64,000 bases of DNA from Spirosoma sp. (GCF_026391055.1 NZ_JAPLET010000026.1:372001-436000), one strand, 5' to 3'; positions 17,248-24,559 are shown, numbered from the stretch's first letter. Translations and numbers: made by a program. The notes: generated from the sequence alone by a model not told the origin.

Positions 17248-17264
17248 AGCGCATATTGTGCCAC
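17248..17264 (-). promoter_or_regulatory. Candidate sigma54 promoter (-24/-12) for ydaT-csp
   Basis: Read on the minus strand the sequence is TGGCACAATATGCGCTA: GG and GC dinucleotides with exactly 10 bases between them and a perfect TGGCAC -24 block. The predicted start point near 17237 leaves a leader of about 20 nt. The -12 block (GCGCT) departs from the usual TTGCA. Confidence 0.5.
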
Positions 17265-17361
17265 TTCTTTATAGTGTTAAAAGTGTAAATCACATATACA
17301 GCATAACTATCTGTATAACAGCAGCATATCGCAAAATGATTTAGTTTTTATTTATTGTGAT

Positions 17362-17417
17362 TCTGTAGGAAATAAAGTGAGTATGTAGAAAACCGCTAGC
17401 TAGATGTGTAGAAAAAT
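17362..17417. promoter_or_regulatory. Cluster of three TGTAGAAA-like motifs, candidate enhancer
   Basis: CTGTAGGAAA (17363-17372), ATGTAGAAAA (17383-17392) and GTGTAGAAAA (17406-17415) are in the same orientation about 20 and 23 bp apart, near two helical turns. They lie about 100-155 bp upstream of the sigma54-type promoter at 17248-17264. Confidence 0.4.
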
Positions 17418-17431
17418 ACCCAATCAATTCC

Positions 17432-17462
17432 ACAAAAAAGCCAGCCCTAGTCATGGGCTGGC
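17432..17462 (-). terminator. Intrinsic terminator of the PAS kinase gene
   Basis: Stem GCCAGCCC (17440-17447) pairs with GGGCTGGC (17455-17462). Read on the minus strand the stem is followed by TTTTTT. It lies about 48 bp after the kinase stop. Confidence 0.85.
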
Positions 17463-17509
17463 GATAAGCGTTGCGTCAAGTAATACTACAAGGGCGAGTA
17501 GACGATGGG

Positions 17510-18988
17510 CTATTTTGGAAAGTAAAGTCTAAAAGTAGTTCCTAATCCAACCTGGCTTTCTACCTCAATAGACCCCTTGTGGCTATTTATAATGTTCTGT
17601 GTAGCCGTAAGGCCCAAGCCCATGCCGCCTGATTTGCCTGTAAAAAACGGGTCAAATAAGCGTTGCCGGTCTGTTTCGCTGATTCCCCCGCCATTATCGG
17701 TCACTTCAACATAAACTCGTTTGTCTTCCGTACAATTTGTCTTTACACATAATATGCCCTTCCCTTCCTGCATGGCTTCAACCGCGTTGACCAATATATT
17801 GAGCAAAGCCGTTTTCACCTGATCCCGATCAATAAGCGCCTGGCAATCATCTTCCAGAAAACTTGTTTCGAGCCTCATACGCTTAAGCTTAATGCGGTCG
17901 CTTACAAGTTGGAGTGTTTCTCTGACAACCTGATTAAAGTCCTGTTTTTTACGGTCGAGATCACGTGGTTTCGACGAGTTAAGCATCTCTGTAATGAGTT
18001 GCCCGATACGGTCTACGTTCCGACCAATAATGTCTGTAAACATAGTTACATACTCATTGTCGGTATCCAGTTCATCCTTTAGCTGCTCCAGTGCCAGACT
18101 AAGATTAGTGAGTGGATTGCGAACCTCGTGCGCGATACTTCGGGCAATTTTCCCGGTCATCGTTAGCTTTTCGGCCAAAATAAGGTCCTGCTGTGCCTTT
18201 TTCTCATCGGTAATATCGCGTACAATACCCTGGTACCATTCTGGCCGGCCCACCAGATCTTCAACTGCCCATACAGAAATAAGACAGATTCTTTTGCGCC
18301 CGGTTCGATGAATAAGCGTCGTTTCAAAGTCTTTGATCTGTCCGTGTTCCCGAACATTGAAACGAAGGTTACGCAGTTGATTCAGGTCCGAAAAAAGGCG
18401 TGCTGGATTAAGAATACGCAGTTCGTCGCGACTGTAGCCCAGCAAGCGTTCGACAGACGAGTTAGCATCCTGAAAACGAAGTTCATTACTAGCCACAAAA
18501 ATGGCATCGATCGACCGTTCGAACAGGGAGCGGTATTTATTCTCTTTCTGAGCTACTTCAGCCAGCACACTCGCCTGGCGAAGGGCATAACGAATACTTC
18601 GTCCAAGCAACTGGGCATCGATCCGGCCTTTAACTAAATAATCGGCAGCACCCAGCTCTAGCGCAGACTGATCTACGGTGAGATCATCCTGACCAGTAAG
18701 TAGAATCATAGGGGCTCGGCATCCCCGTCGAAAAGCTTCCTGAATAAGGTCGATTCCGGTATGGTGCCCTAACCGGTAATCGACTAGATATACGTCGTGC
18801 TTATGGGCGTCTATAGTCTCTAACGCGAGATCATAGCTGTCTACCCAATCCAGCTTAATTGTTGCATTTTCTCTGGCCGACACGAGCGCTTTTGTCAGCA
18901 GGTAATCATCTTCGTCGTCTTCGATCAGAAGCACACGAATCATTTCTTCCTCATCAGTAACATCGAGTAAAGCCGTAACAGGAGTCAT
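17510..18988 (-). CDS. Soluble hybrid sensor kinase: receiver, PAS, histidine kinase
   Basis: 492 residues without membrane segments. Residues about 17-135 are a receiver domain (LIEDDEDD, phosphoacceptor Asp70 in VYLVDYRLG). Residues about 150-262 are a PAS domain. HisKA follows with IARSIAHEVRNPLTNLSLAL (His287), then an HATPase domain with NILVNAVEAMQ (N box), VTDNGGGI and GGMGLGLTATQNI. The N-terminal receiver suggests it receives phosphate from, or is tuned by, another kinase. It is the 5' member of a set with three response regulators, and the NtrC-type one is the obvious output. An internal Met at 18943 is an alternative start. Confidence 0.85.
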   Translation of the reverse strand: MTPVTALLDVTDEEEMIRVLLIEDDEDDYLLTKALVSARENATIKLDWVDSYDLALETIDAHKHDVYLVDYRLGHHTGIDLIQEAFRRGCRAPMILLTGQDDLTVDQSALELGAADYLVKGRIDAQLLGRSIRYALRQASVLAEVAQKENKYRSLFERSIDAIFVASNELRFQDANSSVERLLGYSRDELRILNPARLFSDLNQLRNLRFNVREHGQIKDFETTLIHRTGRKRICLISVWAVEDLVGRPEWYQGIVRDITDEKKAQQDLILAEKLTMTGKIARSIAHEVRNPLTNLSLALEQLKDELDTDNEYVTMFTDIIGRNVDRIGQLITEMLNSSKPRDLDRKKQDFNQVVRETLQLVSDRIKLKRMRLETSFLEDDCQALIDRDQVKTALLNILVNAVEAMQEGKGILCVKTNCTEDKRVYVEVTDNGGGISETDRQRLFDPFFTGKSGGMGLGLTATQNIINSHKGSIEVESQVGLGTTFRLYFPK

Positions 18989-19076
18989 AAAGGCAAGCAG
19001 TTAACAAATCTTGGTAAACAACAGGCAGATACGAATACCAGTGAACTGATATTGTACTAAAGAACCTGAGTACAAC

Positions 19077-19496
19077 TTATGGCAATTTAACGGTATCCAT
19101 CCAGTAGGTCTTGAGGGCACCAACCATTTCAACCAACCGGTTAAAGTTGAATGGTTTTGTAACGAATGAATTTACGCCTAATGTATAAGTCTTCAATATA
19201 TCTTCATCAGCTGAGGATGTTGTCATAACGACAACGGGTAATCGACGCAATTTGGAGTCGTCTTTAATTTCACTAAGTGCCTGGAATCCGTTCTTTCGCG
19301 GCATATTCAGGTCAAGAATCAGTAGGTCGGGCCAAGGGGCATTCTGTTCAGTATAACGACCTTTACGATGCAGATACTCCATTAAATCCTCGCCGTCTTC
19401 AACGAATTGAATAGTTTGTGTGTATCCACTCTGTCGAAGGGCGCGTTCCATGAATAAGCGATCATCGGAATCGTCATCAGCAATCAGGATGGTCAT
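19077..19496 (-). CDS. Single-domain response regulator (CheY/Rcp1 type)
   Basis: 139 residues made of a receiver domain only: MTILIADDDSDDRL (acidic pocket), LLILDLNMP (phosphoacceptor Asp62), VVMTTSSADED and FVTKPFNF (Lys114). The insertion RKGRYTEQNAPWPD before the phosphorylation strand is typical of the Rcp1 group, which pairs with PAS or phytochrome-type kinases. The start at 19496 is preferred over 19517. It is 88 bp upstream of the kinase gene on the same strand and is likely co-transcribed. Confidence 0.85.
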   Translation of the reverse strand: MTILIADDDSDDRLFMERALRQSGYTQTIQFVEDGEDLMEYLHRKGRYTEQNAPWPDLLILDLNMPRKNGFQALSEIKDDSKLRRLPVVVMTTSSADEDILKTYTLGVNSFVTKPFNFNRLVEMVGALKTYWMDTVKLP

Positions 19497-19911
19497 AAGG
19501 GCTTGCTTACGGTGCATACGGTTAAATTGGATAAAGAAGTTACGGCAACCTGGATTTATTGACTCTTACGCCTGGGTAGGTAATTGGTAAACGGCTTATC
19601 GCGCTTAAATCAACACGCAAAATCCATTTCAATTAATTTGGAAGCTGTTCTTTCTTTCAAAGATACTCAAAAACCTTGTTTTTTTTATTGGGCAATCTGC
19701 ACTAGACCATATGTTATTTTATTTAAAATTCTTTTACTCAATTTACGCTATACTGTTCATTTTGATTAACTCTAATAAAATTATTTATAATAAAAATAGA
19801 TATCTTATTACTTACCCCTTTTTTTGAATCAATTTATTAATTATAATATATAAAAAACAAGCAATCATATACTTAATATATTTTATAGGCTAGTCAAGAA
19901 AGACTGACTGA

Positions 19912-19922
19912 ATGTTTCTACA
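19912..19922. promoter_or_regulatory. TTTCTACA motif, candidate enhancer site for the porin gene
   Basis: TGTTTCTACAA around 19913-19923 is the reverse of the TGTAGAAA motif seen at 17362-17417 and 23032-23080. It lies about 120 bp upstream of the candidate -24 element at 20042. Confidence 0.35.
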
Positions 19923-20040
19923 AAATGGGGAATTTACTCCGCATCTTGTCGATTAAAGCCTCATAAAGTTCTAATGCTTTTTCGTTCACAAATAGGTATA
20001 ATACAATGTGATAGGCCTTTTAGAGCCAGCTTGCAGGGTA

Positions 20041-20056
20041 TTGGCACGATTTTAAC
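20041..20056 (+). promoter_or_regulatory. Candidate sigma54 promoter for the porin gene
   Basis: TTGGCACGATTTTAAC has a perfect -24 block (TTGGCACG) but AC instead of GC at the -12 position. The predicted start point near 20067 gives a leader of about 45 nt to the ATG at 20113. Confidence 0.4.
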
Positions 20057-20112
20057 CTATTGTGAAATGTTACAGATAAGTTTATAATCTGTTTTCTAAT
20101 TCACTAATTGTT

Positions 20113-20757
20113 ATGAAAAAGTTAGTTAACACCCTACTGACAAGTGCCGTTTTACTAACCGGTACAATTGTTTTTAATTCGTCGGATGCTCTGGCTCAAG
20201 GCCGGACACGAGTTGGTATCAAAGGTGGCTTGAATGCCAGTTCCTTATTCTACGACAGCCAAGGTGCAACCAATAAGAACGAACGTATTGGTTACCACGT
20301 GGGTGTGTTTGCACAGGCACCTATTGGGGAGTTTTTTGCCATTCAGCCTGAATTGCTGTACATGACGAAAGGGGCATCAGCTGATTTTAATGTATTGGGC
20401 GTTAATGGAAAAAACACTTTCAAATTAAACTACGCCGAATTGCCGGTTCTAGCGACGTTTAAACTCGGCCAGGCTGTTGAGCTTCAGGCGGGTCCTTACG
20501 TATCTTATCTTCTGAACTCGAACATCAACTCCAACAGTGATTTTGGTACGGGCACAGCGGCAATTAACCGGGATAATTTTAATAAAGTTGACTACGGTAT
20601 TGCAGGCGGTATTAATCTTTATTTTGGCAAAGCATTTATCGGAGCCCGTTACGAACAAGGTCTTCAGCAGGTTGCTAACAGTGGAGCAGCTAAAACATTA
20701 TTGGGAAGTGCCAAAAATGGTGTTGGTTTACTTTCAGTAGGTTTCAGCATTAATTAA
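20113..20757 (+). CDS. Outer-membrane beta-barrel (porin family, PorT-like)
   Basis: 214 residues. A signal peptide ends at DALAQ (about residue 29). The mature part has alternating amphipathic strands (VGIKGGLNASSLFY, YHVGVFAQAPIGEFFAIQPELLYMTKGA, LNYAELPVLATFKL, VELQAGPYVSYLL, YGIAGGINLYFGKAFIGARYEQGL) and ends in the typical VGLLSVGFSIN C-terminal strand. This is the eight-strand PorT-like barrel common in Bacteroidota; transport or adhesion roles are not known. Its position between the regulators and the sigma54-type upstream element suggest stress-dependent expression. Confidence 0.8.
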   Translation: MKKLVNTLLTSAVLLTGTIVFNSSDALAQGRTRVGIKGGLNASSLFYDSQGATNKNERIGYHVGVFAQAPIGEFFAIQPELLYMTKGASADFNVLGVNGKNTFKLNYAELPVLATFKLGQAVELQAGPYVSYLLNSNINSNSDFGTGTAAINRDNFNKVDYGIAGGINLYFGKAFIGARYEQGLQQVANSGAAKTLLGSAKNGVGLLSVGFSIN

Positions 20758-20827
20758 TTAATCTCTTACAAGCTAAAAAAGCCAAACGTATAATACGTTT
20801 GGCTTTTTTAGCTTGTAAGAGATTAAT
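20757..20827. terminator. Perfect 35-bp palindrome acting as bidirectional terminator
   Basis: 20757-20791 is the exact reverse complement of 20793-20827 around the single base 20792. The inner part (AAAAAAGCC...GGCTTTTTT) is a standard two-way terminator, and the outer 19 bp extend it. It overlaps the last base of the porin gene and ends 1 bp before the convergent NtrC-type gene's stop. Confidence 0.9.
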
Positions 20828-20828
20828 A

Positions 20829-22301
20829 TTACAGATGGATGTCGTAAGCCTTTAATTTGTTGTATAAAGTCTTGCGGTCAATATTAAGCACTTCAGCTGC
20901 TTTAGTTTTATTATAACCGGTTTTTTCCAGCACCTTCAGAATGGCAGCCCGCTCGGCATTTTCTGAAACTGATTTTAAATTGGCAGCCGACTGACTAAAA
21001 ACCGGCACACCAGGTCGGGCCGGGTCGTAATTGATTTGAATAGCTGATGCTCCGGTGTCTTCCGCCGTTAAGTACTGGGGAGATATAATTTCCTGGGGTA
21101 ATACGTCGGCTTCAATGTAATCTCCTTGTGTAAGCAGTACGGCCCTCTTTACTACATTCTGCAACTCACGCAGGTTACCGTGCCAGTAGTACTCCTTGAG
21201 CTTTTCTTTGGCTTCCTCCTCAAACCCCAGGATGTCCTTTTCCAGCTGCTGGTTAGCCGATTCAAGAAAGTGCTCGGCAAAAATCATGACATCGGCCTTC
21301 CGCTCACGCAGGGGTGACAGATGCATCTCAAACTCAGCAATGCGATGATAAATGTCTTCCCGGAATTTACCTTGCCGTACCGCTTCGCGGAGGTCCTCAT
21401 TCGTAGCAACGATGATGCGTACATCAACCGGAATGTCCTGATTGCTACCAATACGCCGGATTTTACGCTCCTGTAATACCCTGAGCAATTTGATCTGGTT
21501 ATCGTAGGATAAATTGCCTATTTCATCGAGAAAGATGGTTCCGCCGTTGGCATATTCGAAGCTGCCCGCCTTATCAGACATGGCACCAGTGAACGACCCT
21601 TTTACGTGGCCAAACAACTCGCTACCCGCTAATTCTTTTCCTAAGGCTCCACAGTCAATGGCTACAAAGGGTTTATCTGCCCGTTTGCTTTTTAAGTGAA
21701 TAGCATTGGCAACAAACTCCTTACCTGTACCAGTTTCGCCCGTAATAATAACCGACATATCGGTTGGCGCAATCAGATCAATATGTTTCTGGAGTTGTTC
21801 GGCTGCCCGGCTCTTTCCAAAAATAAACCGTTTGCCATCGGGCGTTAACGACGACTTCCCCGATGTTGCTTTAACAGTGCTGGATTTAACAACCGGTACT
21901 GCAGTCGGGGTTACCGTCTTAGCCTGACTCAAGGATTGTCCACGACGTTCGAGTGCTCCTTTAATGGTGTACAGGATTTCGTCGGGGTAAAGTGGTTTGG
22001 TTACATAATCATACGCACCGTGTTTAACTGTTTGTACAGCAACACGCACATCGGAGTAACCAGTAATGATAATGACAGCAGTTGTCGGATGCATCACCTT
22101 GATACGGCGAAGCATTTCAAGACCATCTATATCGGGAAGTTTAAAATCGCAAATAACTAATTCAAACGATTCTTTACGCAACAGAACGAGACCATCATCC
22201 CCCCGCTGAACCGATGCCGTCTTATACCCCTGCTTTGTCAAAAAACGCTCTAGAAGCAGACATATGTCGTTGTTATCGTCAATAATCAGAATTTTTTCCA
22301 T
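20829..22301 (-). CDS. NtrC-family sigma54-dependent response regulator
   Basis: 490 residues. Receiver domain 1-120 (phosphoacceptor Asp52 in VICDFKLPDIDG, Lys102), a linker of about 35 residues rich in Thr, Ser and Val, the AAA+ domain 158-390 and a Fis-type helix-turn-helix at the end (KTGYNKTKAAEVLNIDRKTL). Walker A is GETGTGKE (188-195), Walker B is GGTIFLDE (253-260), and the sigma54-contact loop is GSFTGA (235-240), a variant of GAFTGA that is seen in active proteins. It should drive open-complex formation at sigma54 promoters. The nearby TGTAGAAA sites and TGGCAC elements are its most likely targets. A Bacteroidota-type promoter precedes it at 22394-22423. Confidence 0.92.
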   Translation of the reverse strand: MEKILIIDDNNDICLLLERFLTKQGYKTASVQRGDDGLVLLRKESFELVICDFKLPDIDGLEMLRRIKVMHPTTAVIIITGYSDVRVAVQTVKHGAYDYVTKPLYPDEILYTIKGALERRGQSLSQAKTVTPTAVPVVKSSTVKATSGKSSLTPDGKRFIFGKSRAAEQLQKHIDLIAPTDMSVIITGETGTGKEFVANAIHLKSKRADKPFVAIDCGALGKELAGSELFGHVKGSFTGAMSDKAGSFEYANGGTIFLDEIGNLSYDNQIKLLRVLQERKIRRIGSNQDIPVDVRIIVATNEDLREAVRQGKFREDIYHRIAEFEMHLSPLRERKADVMIFAEHFLESANQQLEKDILGFEEEAKEKLKEYYWHGNLRELQNVVKRAVLLTQGDYIEADVLPQEIISPQYLTAEDTGASAIQINYDPARPGVPVFSQSAANLKSVSENAERAAILKVLEKTGYNKTKAAEVLNIDRKTLYNKLKAYDIHL

Positions 22302-22336
22302 GAAGAGGAAGAAGCTTGTTCAAATAGACCACGCCC

Positions 22337-22377
22337 GGGCTAGTTAGCACAGCGTTGTGTGCAACGGGAGTTAGCCC
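22337..22377 (-). other. Possible 5'-leader hairpin of the NtrC-type gene
   Basis: GGGCTA (22337-22342) pairs with TAGCCC (22372-22377), and CGTTG (22353-22357) with CAACG (22362-22366). It lies between the predicted start point and the ATG of the regulator. Confidence 0.3.
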
Positions 22378-22393
22378 TCGTTGGCTTTATGAA

Positions 22394-22423
22394 CAAAGTT
22401 ACTCAAACCTGAATGGTTTGCAA
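22394..22423 (-). promoter_or_regulatory. Bacteroidota-type promoter of the NtrC-type gene
   Basis: Read on the minus strand: TTG (22423-22421), 19 bases, then TAACTTTG (22401-22394), matching the TTG/TAnnTTTG pattern of the phylum's main sigma factor. The predicted leader is about 85 nt. Confidence 0.5.
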
Positions 22424-22777
22424 TGCTGTCTCAACCGAGCGACGGGTGAATGGTTTACCAATAAAATAATCGGCTCCCTGCTCCGTTGCACGTCGTCTTT
22501 CAGCCTGGCCATCAAAGGCACTTATCATAATTACTTTAGCCTCATTTTGCCCGTCCTTAATAAACGGAAGCAAATCGAATCCTAGTCCATCCGGCAGATT
22601 CAAGTCCAGGAATATAGCATCAAACTGCTGTGAATCCAGCCATTGACGGCCTTCTTCTATAAAATGAGCACAGGTAGGTTGATAACCTAACCGACGTAAC
22701 AGTCCAGATAATAGCAAGCATATATCCGCTTCATCATCGACAATCAACACTCGTTTTGCAAGAGCTGTTGTATTCAT
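22403..22777 (-). CDS. Single-domain response regulator
   Basis: 124 residues, receiver domain only: VLIVDDEADICLLLSGLL, AIFLDLNLPDGLGFDLL (phosphoacceptor Asp58), KVIMISAFDG and YFIGKPF (conserved Lys). It has no output domain and so probably works as a phosphate relay or sink with the hybrid kinase and the NtrC-type regulator downstream. The start MNTTALAKRVLI at 22777 is preferred over the upstream Met at 22831, since the receiver fold begins right after it. The promoter of the downstream NtrC-type gene begins at its stop. Confidence 0.8.
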   Translation of the reverse strand: MNTTALAKRVLIVDDEADICLLLSGLLRRLGYQPTCAHFIEEGRQWLDSQQFDAIFLDLNLPDGLGFDLLPFIKDGQNEAKVIMISAFDGQAERRRATEQGADYFIGKPFTRRSVETALQTIQV

Positions 22778-23031
22778 TACGGTTGGTCTAAATTGCTGTC
22801 CCGCATTAACGCCTATTATCGGTCTTACCACGGTATATTTTGTTTTCTAAAATTTCTTACTTACTTCTTTCTATATAAAATATGATGCCGAAAATTCATA
22901 CTCCATCATAAAATAAGCGTGTTATAACAACTAAAGGCCAATAACTTAACTGATTGTGAATTAATACTGCTTAAATTAGGTGTAATTCGTTTTAAGGAGT
23001 TTCACCTAATAGGGGTACAGAATGGGCTATT

Positions 23032-23080
23032 TTTCTACGAAAATTCCCCATATGTAGAAATTTTTCCACACATCTACATG
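23032..23080. promoter_or_regulatory. Inverted TGTAGAAA motif cluster, candidate enhancer
   Basis: TTTCTAC (23032-23038) faces GTAGAAA (23054-23060), and ATGTAGA (23052-23058) faces TCTACAT (23073-23079), so two overlapping inverted pairs occur within 48 bp. They lie 125-170 bp upstream of the TTGGCAC element of the next gene. Confidence 0.4.
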
Positions 23081-23201
23081 TAATTCCACCCCCAATGAAA
23101 TTTATGGCATTTGAATTAATACTTGTCATATTAGCTCATTTCCAAGCTTATAGGGTCATTTTGTCAATAGACTCAACCTCAACAAATGAATTTATTGGTA
23201 G

Positions 23202-23218
23202 TTGGCACAAATTTTTCT
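23202..23218 (+). promoter_or_regulatory. Candidate sigma54 promoter of the lmo0937-type gene
   Basis: TTGGCACAAATTTTTCT: perfect -24 block, 10 bases after GG, then TC in the -12 position (TTTC instead of TTGC). The predicted start point near 23228 leaves a leader of about 43 nt before the ATG at 23271. Confidence 0.45.
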
Positions 23219-23270
23219 CTATGCCTTTACGATTGCAAAATGGCTTATTCTGATTTACTCACGAAATTTA

Positions 23271-23438
23271 ATGGGAAACCTTCTTTACACAATAGCCGTA
23301 GTGCTTGTTATCATATGGCTCCTGGGATTCCTGGGGGTTCTGGGAACAGGCATTGCGTCTAGCAGCTTAATCCACGTCTTGTTGGTAATTGCCGTAATCG
23401 CAATTATACTCCGATTGATACAAGGTAGAAGCGTGTAG
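23271..23438 (+). CDS. Small hydrophobic membrane protein, lmo0937 family
   Basis: 55 residues: MGNLLYTIAVVLVIIWLLGF then GVLGTGIASSSLIHVLLVIAVIAIILRLIQGR. Two membrane helices with a short loop match the lmo0937-type proteins, which are stress-associated and of unknown function. The ATG at 23271 is chosen; an in-frame TTG at 23202 would place the start on the promoter element and adds non-family residues. It is followed by about 120 bp of leader-like sequence and a terminator. Confidence 0.8.
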   Translation: MGNLLYTIAVVLVIIWLLGFLGVLGTGIASSSLIHVLLVIAVIAIILRLIQGRSV

Positions 23439-23560
23439 AGAAAAAAGTACCTAAACGATACTGACAAAGTAACCTTAAATAGGTTATATAAGTCTAAACA
23501 GCATTCCTATTCATTTAGGTGATTTCATTTTAGGTTAAGTACAAGTTACGGTGGGTACGG

Positions 23561-23600
23561 AATCCCTGCGCCAAATTGAGCGCGGGGATTTTTATTTTAT
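23561..23600 (+). terminator. Intrinsic terminator downstream of the lmo0937-type gene
   Basis: Stem AATCCCTGCGC (23561-23571) pairs with GCGCGGGGATT (23580-23590) with one T-G pair and an 8-base loop, followed by TTTATTTTAT. It ends the transcript about 120 bp after the stop codon. Confidence 0.75.
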
Positions 23601-23685
23601 ATGCCTTGGGCTTAAGGACGTCATGGCTTGTTTAATCATAAATACGTATACTTGTCTGGCTAAAGCTTATTTTCCAATCTATCAT

Positions 23686-23823
23686 ATGGGGTATCAGTTG
23701 CGTAAATCGTGGACGGCCTTGTGGAAAAAAGTCCTCACCAAAAGTAAAGTGAGTCAAGACCTTCCTACATATCAATTGACTCACCATCAAGTAGTTAATC
23801 CACTAAACGAATTACTGGTATAA
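23686..23823 (+). CDS. Possible small basic protein (45 aa), uncertain
   Basis: In the 283 bp between the terminator and the first YtxH gene, a frame starting MGYQLRKSWTALWKKVLTKS and ending NPLNELLV is open. It is basic at the start with no family I recognise. An upstream Met at 23623 is also possible. There is no supporting ribosome binding site, so it may be chance; the rest of the gap shows nothing clear. Confidence 0.25.
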   Translation: MGYQLRKSWTALWKKVLTKSKVSQDLPTYQLTHHQVVNPLNELLV

Positions 23824-23883
23824 AATTTTCTACCCATCTGTCATTGATAACTCAGTAACTCATTCACATAAGTTTCAGAAACT

Positions 23884-24135
23884 ATGAAAGCATTGCCAGG
23901 AATATTAGTAGGTTTAGCTGTTGGCGCTATTGTTGGAATATTACTCGCTCCAGAGAGCGGCCAAAAGACGCGCAAACGCATTTCGTCAGAGTCTGACTCA
24001 TTCTTTAAGGATCTCCAGGATCAGCTCCAATCAGGTTTGGAAAGCATCAAGAGTCAGTACAACGAGTATGTTGATTCGGCTACCGAAAAAACCCAGGATG
24101 TCGTCAATCAGGCCAAACGCAAGGCAAGACAATAA
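23884..24135 (+). CDS. YtxH domain-containing protein (first of two)
   Basis: 83 residues. One N-terminal membrane helix with small residues (PGILVGLAVGAIVGILLAPES) is followed by the YtxH signature GQKTRKRIS and an amphipathic, coiled-coil-like tail (FFKDLQDQLQSGLESIKSQYNEYVDSATEKTQDVV). YtxH proteins are general-stress membrane-anchored helices of unknown mechanism. The second YtxH gene begins 49 bp downstream and probably shares the transcript. Confidence 0.85.
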   Translation: MKALPGILVGLAVGAIVGILLAPESGQKTRKRISSESDSFFKDLQDQLQSGLESIKSQYNEYVDSATEKTQDVVNQAKRKARQ

Positions 24136-24184
24136 TTCATTTCACTATTTTTATCTACCAACTCACCTAAAAACAGGCAAAATC

Positions 24185-24559
24185 ATGAGAAGCACTAGAG
24201 ATTTTCTAACCGGTATTATCACAGGCGTTGTTATTGGTATTTTAACAGCTCCGCGTAGCGGCAAAGAAACAAGAGATAAATTAACTGAAGAAGCAAACAA
24301 ACGTTCCGGTGATCTGAAAGATCAGTGGGAAAAGGGAGTTTCTCAGGTTAAAGAAGGATTTGAGCAGGCAAAAACACAAGTAAGCCAGTATACTGAAAAG
24401 GCAAAAGATCAACTCAATCAGTATAAAGACCAAGCTCAAGCCTCAGTCAATACGAACAAAGAGAATATTAAAGGTCAATATAATGACAAAGTTGACGAAC
24501 TGGCCGACGATGCTCGTGAAGGTGTAGACGACGCTCAATCTTCATTTAAAGTCAGTTAA
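24185..24559 (+). CDS. YtxH domain-containing protein (second of two)
   Basis: 124 residues: MRSTRDFLTGIITGVVIGIL, then APRSGKETRDKLTEEANKRS, then a long charged helix with repeated ~11-residue LEA-like words (QVKEGFEQAKTQVSQYTEKAKDQLNQYKDQAQ). The helix anchor and the SGKETR motif match YtxH, while the tail resembles LEA/apolipoprotein-type amphipathic helices that protect membranes during desiccation. It is longer than its upstream neighbour and likely arose by duplication followed by tail extension. A strong hairpin follows at 24593. Confidence 0.85.
   Translation: MRSTRDFLTGIITGVVIGILTAPRSGKETRDKLTEEANKRSGDLKDQWEKGVSQVKEGFEQAKTQVSQYTEKAKDQLNQYKDQAQASVNTNKENIKGQYNDKVDELADDAREGVDDAQSSFKVS

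Larger units (their letters stand above)
19497..20112. other. Long AT-rich intergenic region between divergent response regulator and porin genes
   Basis: 616 bp without coding character. 19640-19880 is strongly AT-rich. It contains a TTTCTACA motif at 19915-19922 and a TTGGCACG element at 20041-20048, both described separately. No hairpin or RNA gene is evident. Confidence 0.6.
22832..23270. other. Intergenic regulatory region upstream of the lmo0937-type gene
   Basis: About 440 bp of AT-rich sequence between a minus-strand response regulator and the small membrane protein gene. It holds the TGTAGAAA motif cluster at 23032-23080 and the TTGGCAC element at 23202-23218. No coding frame with family sequence is seen. 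Confidence 0.6.

Noticed and set aside
23202..23438. Longer version of the lmo0937-type protein from the TTG at 23202
   Set aside because: It would start on the TTGGCAC promoter element and adds 23 non-family residues.
23551..23823. 90-residue frame between the lmo0937-type and YtxH genes
   Set aside because: Its start lies within the terminator hairpin region (23561-23600); only a 45-residue part is kept, with low confidence.
23815..23836. TGG-N-TTTTCTAC sequence before the first YtxH gene as a fourth sigma54/TTTCTAC site
   Set aside because: The -24 block lacks GGCAC and the motif overlaps the would-be -12 element instead of lying upstream; too weak to include in the regulon.
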